Below are positions 27,745 through 35,031 of a stretch of DNA of 64,000 nucleotides, piece after piece. Under the pieces are notes generated by a model. That model made no database searches. It was not told the origin of the DNA and saw nothing but the letters and a program-made list of their open reading frames with translations. The translations under genes and the position numbers were made by a program. This DNA comes from Hungatella sp. UBA5385 (GTDB lineage: Bacteria > Bacillota > Clostridia > Lachnospirales > Lachnospiraceae), in NCBI GenBank assembly GCA_002409995.1, contig DHOR01000015.1:12961-76960 (forward strand). Direction: 5' to 3'. How positions within the stretch are numbered: the first letter of the stretch is position 1; each line of letters begins with the position of its first letter.

Positions 27745-28221
27745 ATGAATTCTAAATACAACGAAAAAATCATATCACAATATAATACTCTCAGTGCAAG
27801 TGCTGATGAGCTATATCAATTTGTTGTTAGATATGCTGAATATATTAATCAAGCAAAAGATTATGGGAATGGTATTCTGATCAGTATGGTAGAAGTCCAT
27901 ACACTGACGATGATTGATAACAATCCTGGTGTTACCGTTAGCAATCTGGCAAAAATGTGGAATCGTACGAAAGGTACTGTTTCTCTTAATGTAAAGAAAT
28001 TGGAGAAACGTGGTCTGATCTACAGAAGACTTGAAAATGGAAATAAGAAAACCGTGCATCTGTATTGTACAGAAAGTGGAAAAGAGTTAAGCATGTTACA
28101 TATGCAATATGATATCCAAAATATTGAACAGACGCAAAAGCAATTACTTGTAAACTGCTCTGCAAATGAGGTGGAGGCATTTTACAAGGTGCTTCATCAT
28201 TACAACAAGTTATTCGATTGA
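27745..28221 (+). CDS. MarR-family transcriptional regulator
   Basis: A 158-aa winged-helix regulator. The recognition region is NPGVTVSNLAKMWNRTKGTV (residues about 55-75), followed by the wing GLIYRRLENGNKKTVHL. MarR proteins bind palindromes as dimers and release DNA when a phenolic or other small ligand binds. It follows a TetR gene and converges on the amino-acid permease gene. It is an alternative candidate for binding the AACCAATTGGTT sites. Confidence 0.85.
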   Translation: MNSKYNEKIISQYNTLSASADELYQFVVRYAEYINQAKDYGNGILISMVEVHTLTMIDNNPGVTVSNLAKMWNRTKGTVSLNVKKLEKRGLIYRRLENGNKKTVHLYCTESGKELSMLHMQYDIQNIEQTQKQLLVNCSANEVEAFYKVLHHYNKLFD

Positions 28222-28267
28222 ATCTATAAAATTTCGAATAATAGACTTCAAATCTTGTTTATAAAGT

Positions 28268-28296
28268 TTTTGCGCCTGTCGAAAGACAGGCGCAAA
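28268..28296. terminator. Bidirectional hairpin between convergent MarR and permease genes
   Basis: Stem TTTGCGCCTGTC/GACAGGCGCAAA closed by a GAAA tetraloop. It lies between two convergent stop codons; the T-tails on both sides are weak. Confidence 0.75.
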
Positions 28297-28302
28297 GTCT
28301 TA

Positions 28303-29661
28303 TTATGTGATATGATCAGTTTGCATTTCTGACTTTTCCTGCGCAATTTCTTTTACGCGTTTTTCTCTGATAAAGGCATATGCAGTTACAATCAAGGTAT
28401 AAATCACCAGAATATTTCTACCGTTTAAGACGTCTTCAATATTGAAGAAGATAATGGTTAGTTGCATGAAGATCGCCAACGTGATAAGGATATTAAATAC
28501 AGTTGGAGGGAACTTAAAGCTGGCATTTTTAGCTTCATCTGATGCTAATTTATACAGCATGTATGCAGCTACAATGGGGAATAACTGGTAAAGTGTTGCA
28601 GCTGCGTTGCCAAGCATAGAGATAACGCGTGGAGAAGTGCCGCTCAAAATAGGAATTGCCCCCATAATATAAAATAGTGTGAGATAAACATAGGGTACGC
28701 CAGAACGCTTGCTCACTTTCCCCATACTTTTGGGTAACCAGCCATCTTCAGTTGCTACCAGCAGCCCTTTTGTGCACCAGGAAAAAGTGGCATTTAAAGT
28801 AGATGCAGAGGCGAACATTCCGCCGCCGATTAGGAAAAAGACATATAGCCACTTGGGAAATACAGCTTCTGCTACTTGTACCAAAGACTTACCGGCAACT
28901 ACATCCAAAGGCAATACACCGGTTGCTACAAAAGACACGGCTGCACAAAGCAGACCAATGATAAGCGTAGAGAAAACAATTGCAAACGGGATATATTTGC
29001 CGGGGTTTTTCATTTCACCACCAAGCTCCGCCACAGTTTCCGCTCCGGCAGTCGCAAAGGTTAGGAGGGATGCCGCGGTCAAAAAGGCTTTCCCACCATT
29101 AGGCATGATTGCGTTCGGTTGCGTAAACACAGACCAGTCAACTTTCGGGAGTCCGAAGCCAACAAAGAGTAACAAAGCTGCGAGAAGAATAACAACCATG
29201 ATGTTCTGGAATTTTGTCGCAATCTGCAGTCCGAATAGATTGGCTAGATAGCATACGGTCAATATGGAAAAAGCCAGCCATTTTGTGTTGATTCCAGGAA
29301 ATAATCCGGTCGCATATTCCGCAAAGCCAGTGGCAAAAAGCGCCAAAAGAAGCTGGGAGGCTACATTATATGATAAATATACCAGTGAAGCCTTTCTTCC
29401 CAAAAAGCGCCTGACATATGTATACATGCCTCCTGTCTGAGGTACTGCAGAGCCCATTGCTGCAAATACAAGAGCTGGACATAAAACCATAGCTACCGCT
29501 GCTAGAAATGCTAACGGAGTACCTGCACCGGTAATTTCAATGCATATGCCAATAAGAACCATAACTCCGGCACCCACCATTTGGCCGATACCGATCCCTA
29601 ATACATCCCAAAAGCCCAATAACTGTTTTGACTCTGGTTGAGTATTTTTTTTGCCACTCAT
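28303..29661 (-). CDS. APC-superfamily amino-acid permease
   Basis: A 452-aa transporter with twelve hydrophobic segments. The N-terminal helix-1 motif GIGIGQMVGAGVMVLIG and the following SAVPQTGGMYTYVRRFLG region are typical of amino acid/polyamine/organocation carriers. It is translationally coupled to the upstream PLP enzyme (four-base overlap, with an AAGGAGG site inside that gene). It probably imports, or exchanges, the amino compound handled by that enzyme and the divergent reductase. Confidence 0.88.
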   Translation of the reverse strand: MSGKKNTQPESKQLLGFWDVLGIGIGQMVGAGVMVLIGICIEITGAGTPLAFLAAVAMVLCPALVFAAMGSAVPQTGGMYTYVRRFLGRKASLVYLSYNVASQLLLALFATGFAEYATGLFPGINTKWLAFSILTVCYLANLFGLQIATKFQNIMVVILLAALLLFVGFGLPKVDWSVFTQPNAIMPNGGKAFLTAASLLTFATAGAETVAELGGEMKNPGKYIPFAIVFSTLIIGLLCAAVSFVATGVLPLDVVAGKSLVQVAEAVFPKWLYVFFLIGGGMFASASTLNATFSWCTKGLLVATEDGWLPKSMGKVSKRSGVPYVYLTLFYIMGAIPILSGTSPRVISMLGNAAATLYQLFPIVAAYMLYKLASDEAKNASFKFPPTVFNILITLAIFMQLTIIFFNIEDVLNGRNILVIYTLIVTAYAFIREKRVKEIAQEKSEMQTDHIT

Positions 29662-30860
29662 ACAAAGACCTCCTTCTGCGATATAATTGAATGAATCACT
29701 GGTGTTAGGCGGGCCATCGCTTTTTCCAATTCGCTACGGGGGCAAGCCAGATTCATTCTTTCAAATCCAATTCCATCATCTCCAAAAACATAACCTTCGT
29801 CAAAGAAAAGATTGGCATTCTGCATTTTTATTTCCAATTCCTTATAGTCTACTCCAAGTTCCCGAAAATCCATCCAGAGAAGGTAGGTTCCCTCCATTCG
29901 TGTTACTTTTATGTATGGATGGTTATTGGATAGATACTCTTCTATATATTGACGGTTAGAGTCAATGACAGCAATGGCCTCATCTAACCAATTCTCACAT
30001 TGTGTATAAGCAATCTTGCAACCTTCATAAGCCATGCAGTTCAAAACAAAATTGCCGTTGGCGTCATAGTGCTTGTAAAACTGCTCCCTTAATTCTTTAT
30101 TTGGAATAATAATGTTTGATGCTTGAAGTCCGGCCAGATTAAAAGATTTACTTGGGGCAGTACAAACCAACGTATTATTTGCGATTTCCTCACTGATTTT
30201 GGCGATTACAGTATGCTGAAATCCAGGCATGATAAGATCAAAATGGATATCATCACTGACGATCAAAACATTATTCTCACAACAAATTTGCCCAAGCCGT
30301 GCCAATTCATCATGAGTCCACACCCGTCCAACCGGGTTGTGCGGATTGCAAAGGATAAATACTTTGTTTTTTGGATCTTTAGCTTTGTTTTCAAAATCCT
30401 CAAAGTCAATTGAATAAAGTCCATTATTATAAATCAGCGAGTTGCCTGCAATTGAGCGGTTGGCATCACTGATGGCGCTATAAAATGGATAATATACAGG
30501 AGTTTGAATGATAACACCATCACCCGGTTTAGTAAAACATGTGACAGCGAGATAAAGTGCAGGAACGACCCCAGATGTTGGTATAATCCAATCTTTATCA
30601 ATTTTCCAATCATGTCTTTTACTCATCCAATTGCACACAGCCATGAGATAATCATCCGTAGCCTGTGTATAACCCAGTACTGCTGTAGTCAGATAAGCCC
30701 GTAATCCTTCGATAATTTCTGGTGGATTGAGGAAATCCATATCTGCCACCGAAAAAGGGATAATGTCATCTGGTAAATCAGGATTTATTTGTTTCATCTG
30801 ATTCCATTTGACAGAACCACAATTGTTGCGACGTGGTGTTGTAGAAAAGTCATACTTCAT
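29658..30860 (-). CDS. MalY/PatB-type PLP enzyme (C-S lyase or aminotransferase)
   Basis: A 400-aa fold-type I PLP enzyme. Typical blocks of the MalY/PatB group are PFSVADMDFLNPPEI near the start, the HNPVGRVW segment, the cofactor aspartates in IVSDDIHFDLI, and the PLP lysine in TAPSKSFNLAGLQ. Members cleave cystathionine or other cysteine conjugates, or transfer amino groups. The frame can be extended to a TTG at 30866; the ATG at 30860 is better placed behind AAGGTAAGG. It is expressed leftward from a promoter whose start site is covered by the palindrome at 30894. With a permease behind it and an imine-reductase-like gene opposite, it suggests an amine or imine pathway. Confidence 0.87.
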   Translation of the reverse strand: MKYDFSTTPRRNNCGSVKWNQMKQINPDLPDDIIPFSVADMDFLNPPEIIEGLRAYLTTAVLGYTQATDDYLMAVCNWMSKRHDWKIDKDWIIPTSGVVPALYLAVTCFTKPGDGVIIQTPVYYPFYSAISDANRSIAGNSLIYNNGLYSIDFEDFENKAKDPKNKVFILCNPHNPVGRVWTHDELARLGQICCENNVLIVSDDIHFDLIMPGFQHTVIAKISEEIANNTLVCTAPSKSFNLAGLQASNIIIPNKELREQFYKHYDANGNFVLNCMAYEGCKIAYTQCENWLDEAIAVIDSNRQYIEEYLSNNHPYIKVTRMEGTYLLWMDFRELGVDYKELEIKMQNANLFFDEGYVFGDDGIGFERMNLACPRSELEKAMARLTPVIHSIISQKEVFV

Positions 30861-30893
30861 GTTCAACCTTACCTTTCAAATAGTGTTTTTTAT

Positions 30894-30943
30894 TAACCAA
30901 TTGGTTACGATTAAATTATAGATATTGTTTGATGATAAAACAA
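30894..30943 (-). promoter_or_regulatory. Leftward promoter with operator over the start site
   Basis: On the minus strand TTGTTT (30938-30943) and TATAAT (30915-30920) are 17 bases apart. The perfect 14-base palindrome TAACCAATTGGTTA (30894-30907) begins where transcription should start. This placement is typical of a repressor that blocks the polymerase. Confidence 0.75.
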
Positions 30944-30969
30944 TTGGCAGAATTCCTAATTTTTATATC

Positions 30970-30981
30970 AACCAATTGGTT
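30970..30981. promoter_or_regulatory. Central AACCAATTGGTT palindrome
   Basis: A perfect 12-base copy of the same palindrome midway between the two divergent promoters, upstream of both -35 regions. Confidence 0.7.
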
Positions 30982-31017
30982 AAAATAACAATAGAACAGC
31001 AATCATTAAAAAAGTTA

Positions 31018-31066
31018 TTTACTTTATATAAATAAAATGCTATTATTTTAACTAACCAATTGGTCA
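31018..31066 (+). promoter_or_regulatory. Rightward promoter with operator over the start site
   Basis: TTTACT (31018-31023) and TATTAT (31041-31046) are 17 bases apart. TAACCAATTGGTCA (31053-31066), one base short of a perfect palindrome, starts at the predicted transcription start of the reductase gene, mirroring the leftward side. Confidence 0.72.
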
Positions 31067-31088
31067 AATAAAAAAAGGAGGGTTTTAT

Positions 31089-31964
31089 ATGTTAAGTATT
31101 ACTGTAACAGGCTGCGGTATTATGGGGAGTGCTTTAGTTAAGGCGTTTATGAATGCCGGATATGAATTATCAATTGTTGATCTAAATGAAGATGCTGCAA
31201 AAGCTTTTGTTGAAAATGGTGCCAAATACTATAAATCATTATCAGAAGCGCTAAACAGCGACTTAATAGTAATGAATTTACCTAATTCCACAATAACATC
31301 CAGCGTAATTTGCAATTGTCCCGATGGGAGCTTGGCAGGAAAAACAATTATTAATACTAACACTGCGACGCCTACAGAGGTCACCGAAATGGAGGCTATC
31401 GCAAAGCGGGCGGGAGCAAGATATCTGGATGCGAAAATCGAATGCTACCCACAAGAAATCGGAACAGAGGCTGCATTTCTGGTTTATTCCGGTGATAAGG
31501 GTGTGTTTGATGAAAACCAGCAAGTCTTAACAGCATTATCGAAGGAACCGGTTTTTCTTGGAGAAAATACGACTGCGGCATCTATTCTGGACTTGGGTCT
31601 CGTAATTGGTGTTCATAATGGTACATTTTTTTCCTTATTAGAGGGAACGGCTCTGGCAATAAAACATGGATATCCAATTCCTGATTTTATAGAGCAGTTA
31701 AAAACTTTCCAACCAGCACTTATTGAGGTTGTAACACGGCAGATAAATGATGCTTTTGCAAAATTTACAGGAGAATATAAAGATGCAGATGAAGCATCAT
31801 TGGAAATTGAAAAGGCAGCGTTAGAACTCGTTATTAAAGCAATGAAACAGAGTGGTTTAAATCCAGCCTTTAGTGAGCGCATGCTTGAGATGATGCAAAG
31901 TACTGTGGATCAGGGATATGGAAATAAAAATTTTGTATCAGTCATGTCTCAGATCATGAAATAA
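31089..31964 (+). CDS. Imine-reductase-like NAD(P)-dependent oxidoreductase
   Basis: A 291-aa protein of the beta-hydroxyacid dehydrogenase superfamily. The N-terminal Rossmann motif is GCGIMGSALVKAFMNAG (residues 8-24). The segment YLDAKIECYPQEIGTEAAFLVYSGD and the later ILDLGLVIGVHNGTFFSLLEG resemble imine reductases rather than 3-hydroxyisobutyrate dehydrogenases: an aspartate stands where the latter have the catalytic lysine. It would reduce a cyclic imine or an imine formed from an amine and a carbonyl, using NADPH. The natural substrate is unknown. It is divergent from the PLP enzyme and permease and shares their palindromic operators. Confidence 0.75.
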   Translation: MLSITVTGCGIMGSALVKAFMNAGYELSIVDLNEDAAKAFVENGAKYYKSLSEALNSDLIVMNLPNSTITSSVICNCPDGSLAGKTIINTNTATPTEVTEMEAIAKRAGARYLDAKIECYPQEIGTEAAFLVYSGDKGVFDENQQVLTALSKEPVFLGENTTAASILDLGLVIGVHNGTFFSLLEGTALAIKHGYPIPDFIEQLKTFQPALIEVVTRQINDAFAKFTGEYKDADEASLEIEKAALELVIKAMKQSGLNPAFSERMLEMMQSTVDQGYGNKNFVSVMSQIMK

Positions 31965-32013
31965 CGCAGCTTTATAATGTCTGGTACAGAAGACAGCACT
32001 TTAAGTAAATATA

Positions 32014-32053
32014 TCCAACCATGGTACAGAGCGGTTCCCATGGTTGGATTTTA
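32014..32053 (+). terminator. Intrinsic terminator after the reductase-like gene
   Basis: TCCAACCATGG/CCATGGTTGGA arms around 13 bases, followed by TTTTAATTT. It abuts the broken end of the cupin remnant on the other strand. Confidence 0.85.
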
Positions 32054-32054
32054 A

Positions 32055-32225
32055 TTTCCCGTTTCTCTTTTCCTCAAGCAACAACCTGCCCACTCCCTTT
32101 ATAGCATACCAAATTTGTTTAGATGATTTGTGTGTATGCCTTGGCTGGCTTGCACCTGGAATCAAATGAACCTCAGTTATAGTAATTCGTTTACTCTCTG
32201 AATTATCTGAATTTAATAATTGCCG
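32055..32225 (-). pseudogene. Remnant of a cupin-domain protein
   Basis: In one minus-strand frame about 55 residues read as the first half of a small cupin: KRITITEVHLIPGASQPRHTH at the metal-binding motif (joined here only in part), then a segment ending GVGRLLLEE. The histidine pair is present, but the second half of the barrel is missing and the frame runs into the reductase terminator. No start codon or ribosome binding site is evident, and the fragment begins directly behind the ABC permease stop. It is probably a leftover of a gene lost by deletion at this junction. The rest of 31965-32227 holds only the terminator. Confidence 0.55.
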
Positions 32226-32227
32226 GG

Positions 32228-33016
32228 TTACGATCCAGTAGATTGATAATGAGTCAACCCATAATTCCACAACAGAACCGCAGGCACAAGAAACAGACAG
32301 GAGAGTAACGGTAATAATGCATACCAATCATGATCTGCCCTTCCTATAATATATAAAAATGGATAATACTGAAATAATGCAAATGGAACAACATAAGTAC
32401 AGATGGTCAGCATGGTTTTTCCGTAAACACCAATGGGATATTTTCCATACTCTCTTGCTCCATCCGTAAAAACATTCATAAACTCCAAACCTTCCAGCGT
32501 AAAAAAGCAGATAGATGCAAAAATTAAGTAGATGGCAGCAAATACCACAGTTCCACAGATGACCATAAGACATGCAGCCATAATACGTCCGGGAGTCCAG
32601 ACAACAGTGCCAGTTTTCACCGCATACACCAGCATAACAAGTGCCTGAAGAAATCGTCCCATCCTTGCCAGCTCCACTTTGCTGCACAAAACCAGATAAA
32701 CAGGATTGTGAGGTCGCACAAGAATTCTGTCAAATTCCCCATTGCCAATGATATGGTTAAAGGTATCCAGACTGCGGAATACAGTCTCTGCCACAGTAAA
32801 AGCTAAGAGGAAAAGTGCAAAGCACAGCAGAATCTCCTCATAAGTAAATCCCTTCACCTGATGAAACCGGGACATCATGAAATAGACACCTAAAAATACA
32901 TTAAAGGAGACAAGAAACTGTCCCATTGTATTGAGAAAGAAAGATGTCTTGTGGCTCATCATGCTTTTTAAATGCATTTTAACAAAAAGAAAATAAAGTC
33001 TGATTGATTTTATCAT
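32228..33016 (-). CDS. ABC-2 family permease (second subunit)
   Basis: A 262-aa membrane protein with six hydrophobic segments and the family block GNGEFDRILVRPHNPVYLVL, typical of ABC-2 permeases of the DUF990/ABC2_membrane_6 group. The frame reaches to 33046, but AAAAGGAGGC precedes the ATG at 33016. It is the third gene of an ATPase-permease-permease operon read leftward. The exporter substrate is unknown. Confidence 0.83.
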   Translation of the reverse strand: MIKSIRLYFLFVKMHLKSMMSHKTSFFLNTMGQFLVSFNVFLGVYFMMSRFHQVKGFTYEEILLCFALFLLAFTVAETVFRSLDTFNHIIGNGEFDRILVRPHNPVYLVLCSKVELARMGRFLQALVMLVYAVKTGTVVWTPGRIMAACLMVICGTVVFAAIYLIFASICFFTLEGLEFMNVFTDGAREYGKYPIGVYGKTMLTICTYVVPFALFQYYPFLYIIGRADHDWYALLPLLSCLFLVPAVLLWNYGLTHYQSTGS

Positions 33017-33029
33017 AGTCTGCCTCCTT

Positions 33030-33833
33030 TTAACCGCCCTGAACAACCACGCGTTTTAAAGCATGGCGTTCCATCATACGCCCTATCATAAGAAACATGA
33101 GGAACCAAAACACCTGCAGGGCAAGACTTGTGACTATAGCATCTCCCTTTAAATCGCCGCCAAATATACGGAATGGTACATTCTGAGCAGAAGCAAAGGG
33201 CAGCAGACTGAATATTCTTCCCAGCTTAGGAGGGAGAAAAGGCAGAGGAATCACTGCACCGCTTAAAAATTCTGACAATGAGGAGATGACCAGTTTGGTT
33301 CCCTGGGTAGAGATGGTGTAAAATGCTGACAGATACACAACCATTCCAAATGCAGTGACGAATAATAATCCCAGAACCATGGATAATATGGTAAGAAGCC
33401 AGGTGCTGATGTCATGGGGCAGAGTGAGACCATAGGGAGCCGGCAGGAACCAGGCAAAAATCAGAACAGGCATACAGCGAAGCGAGGCCTTTGATAAACG
33501 GAATGCAAGACCTCTGGCAAACCACATATTATAAAGGCTGACTGGGCGGCATAGTTCATAGGCAACATCACCTGTTGTAATGGTCTGAAACAGTTCATTC
33601 TCCCATACCCAGGCAAGATAAAGCGTTAGAAATGCCTGTTGAAGCCAGACATAGGTAGCCAGTGCTGAAAATTCCATAGGAAACTGTTCCGGTGCTGCTT
33701 CGTAGAATGCCTTAAATAACAGGATTTCCATAGCGCCCCAGAAAAATTGAGTTACCATACCGGAGAGCGCAGCTGTTCTGTACTGCAGTCCATTGGTAAA
33801 ACGAATCCTAAAAAATGATATGTACTTTTTCAC
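33030..33833 (-). CDS. ABC-2 family permease (first subunit)
   Basis: A 267-aa membrane protein with six hydrophobic segments. The segment ITTGDVAYELCRPVSLYNMW matches the conserved block of its partner subunit. It lies 10 bases behind the ATPase gene and 13 bases before the partner permease, so the three form one complex: one ATPase dimer and a permease heterodimer. Confidence 0.83.
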   Translation of the reverse strand: MKKYISFFRIRFTNGLQYRTAALSGMVTQFFWGAMEILLFKAFYEAAPEQFPMEFSALATYVWLQQAFLTLYLAWVWENELFQTITTGDVAYELCRPVSLYNMWFARGLAFRLSKASLRCMPVLIFAWFLPAPYGLTLPHDISTWLLTILSMVLGLLFVTAFGMVVYLSAFYTISTQGTKLVISSLSEFLSGAVIPLPFLPPKLGRIFSLLPFASAQNVPFRIFGGDLKGDAIVTSLALQVFWFLMFLMIGRMMERHALKRVVVQGG

Positions 33834-33843
33834 AGCCCACCTC

Positions 33844-34644
33844 CTAAATCCGGTAATCCCGGTAAAGGGCAGCGACAGTTTCGTCTAAGGTGGCATGTTT
33901 GCCAGGCTTATGAAGTTTTAAATCCTCCAGACTTCCATCCAGAAGAAGCCTTCCTTTGCCAATTAAAAGAACGCGGTCAGCTAAAGCCTCAATATCCTGC
34001 ATATCATGGGTAGTTAAAAGAACCGTAGTTTTATGGAGCTTGTTCTGCCTGCGGATAAAATCCCGGACTGCCAGCTTGGAAACTGCATCTAATCCAATGG
34101 TGGGTTCATCTAAAAACAGAACTTTGGGGTTGTGAAGGAGAGAGGCGGCAATTTCGCATCTCATTCTCTGTCCAAGGGACAGCTGTCTTGCAGGGGTATG
34201 AAGAATCTGGTCAAGGTTTAATAGGTCAGTCAGTTCTTCAAGGGTCTGGTGATACTGGTTTTTGGGGACTTCATAGATTTCACTAAGCAGTTCATAAGAA
34301 TCGAGGATGGGGACATCCCACCAAAGCTGGCTTCTCTGTCCAAAGACAACACCGATGTCCTTAACATGAGACTTTCGGTCCTTCCATGGAATGCGGTCGT
34401 TGACACTACAGGCTCCGCTGTCCGGAGTGAGAATTCCGCTTAAAATCTTGATGGTGGAGCTTTTTCCTGCTCCGTTAGGTCCGATGTAGCCAACCATTTC
34501 TCCATCTCCTATGGTAAAGGAGATATCCTGTAAGGCATGAATATACTCTTTCTGCCTGTGGAAAAGCGCCTTCACTGCTTCATTAAATCCGGCGTTTCTC
34601 CGATAGACCGTAAAGGTCTTGTTGATGTGTTCCACTTGAATCAT
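33844..34644 (-). CDS. ABC transporter ATP-binding protein
   Basis: A 266-aa ATPase. Walker A is GPNGAGKSST near residue 54, the signature is LSLGQRMR near 155, Walker B is VLFLDEPTIGLDA near 173 and the switch histidine is in LTTHDMQD. The insert VFGQRSQLWWDVPILDSYEL after the Q-loop is characteristic of the exporter subgroup that pairs with DUF990-type permeases. An AGGAGG site precedes the ATG. Its start overlaps the stop of a short open frame by four bases. Confidence 0.9.
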   Translation of the reverse strand: MIQVEHINKTFTVYRRNAGFNEAVKALFHRQKEYIHALQDISFTIGDGEMVGYIGPNGAGKSSTIKILSGILTPDSGACSVNDRIPWKDRKSHVKDIGVVFGQRSQLWWDVPILDSYELLSEIYEVPKNQYHQTLEELTDLLNLDQILHTPARQLSLGQRMRCEIAASLLHNPKVLFLDEPTIGLDAVSKLAVRDFIRRQNKLHKTTVLLTTHDMQDIEALADRVLLIGKGRLLLDGSLEDLKLHKPGKHATLDETVAALYRDYRI

Positions 34645-34866
34645 GGTAATTCCTCCTGGTAGTAATATTTTGGAACGTAATCTTCCGGAAGCGGACAGTA
34701 CGAACTGTCATAGCCGGTTAATCTGTTCAAATATCTTGCCAAGCGGTGAGTATTTCTTTCCTTAGGAAAGAATACTGCTCTCCGGACCTGCAATGCAATC
34801 CGGGGACTCTCCCGTGGTTTAATATTCTCTTTTCCTGAGTTAAGATGTGATGATAGAATGGAAAAG
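34641..34866 (-). CDS. Possible small leader protein before the ABC operon
   Basis: An open frame of up to about 75 residues runs from the predicted transcript start to an ATGA overlap with the ATPase gene. Its C-terminal half, VFFPKERNTHRLARYLNRLT followed by a tyrosine-rich end (VPKYYYQEELP), looks protein-like. However, the only standard start (GTG at 34883) lies upstream of the -10 box and cannot be used; usable starts would be TTG or ATT codons without good spacing. I do not recognise it. It may be a small coupled protein, a remnant of a longer gene, or untranslated leader. Confidence 0.3.
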
Positions 34867-34873
34867 GAACTAT

Positions 34874-34902
34874 ATTTTAGCACTGCAGCAGGTCATTGTC
34901 AA
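34874..34902 (-). promoter_or_regulatory. Promoter of the leftward ABC operon
   Basis: On the minus strand TTGACA (34897-34902) and TAAAAT (34874-34879) with a 17-base spacer. Transcription should start near 34867, about 220 bases before the ATPase start. Confidence 0.75.
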
Positions 34903-35031
34903 TGGTGAAATCATGGAATATTTTTAACTTCCTTGTGTTATGTAAAGTCTTATGGTAGACTAATAGAATAAATGCGGCAAAAAGCCCATAGTTTTGTAAC
35001 TCGTAGACATTATTTTAGGCAGGGGGATCAG

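Noticed and set aside
28709..29251. 180-codon plus-strand frame inside the amino-acid permease gene
   Set aside because: It is a mirror of the permease coding strand, with composition typical of antisense frames and no start signal.
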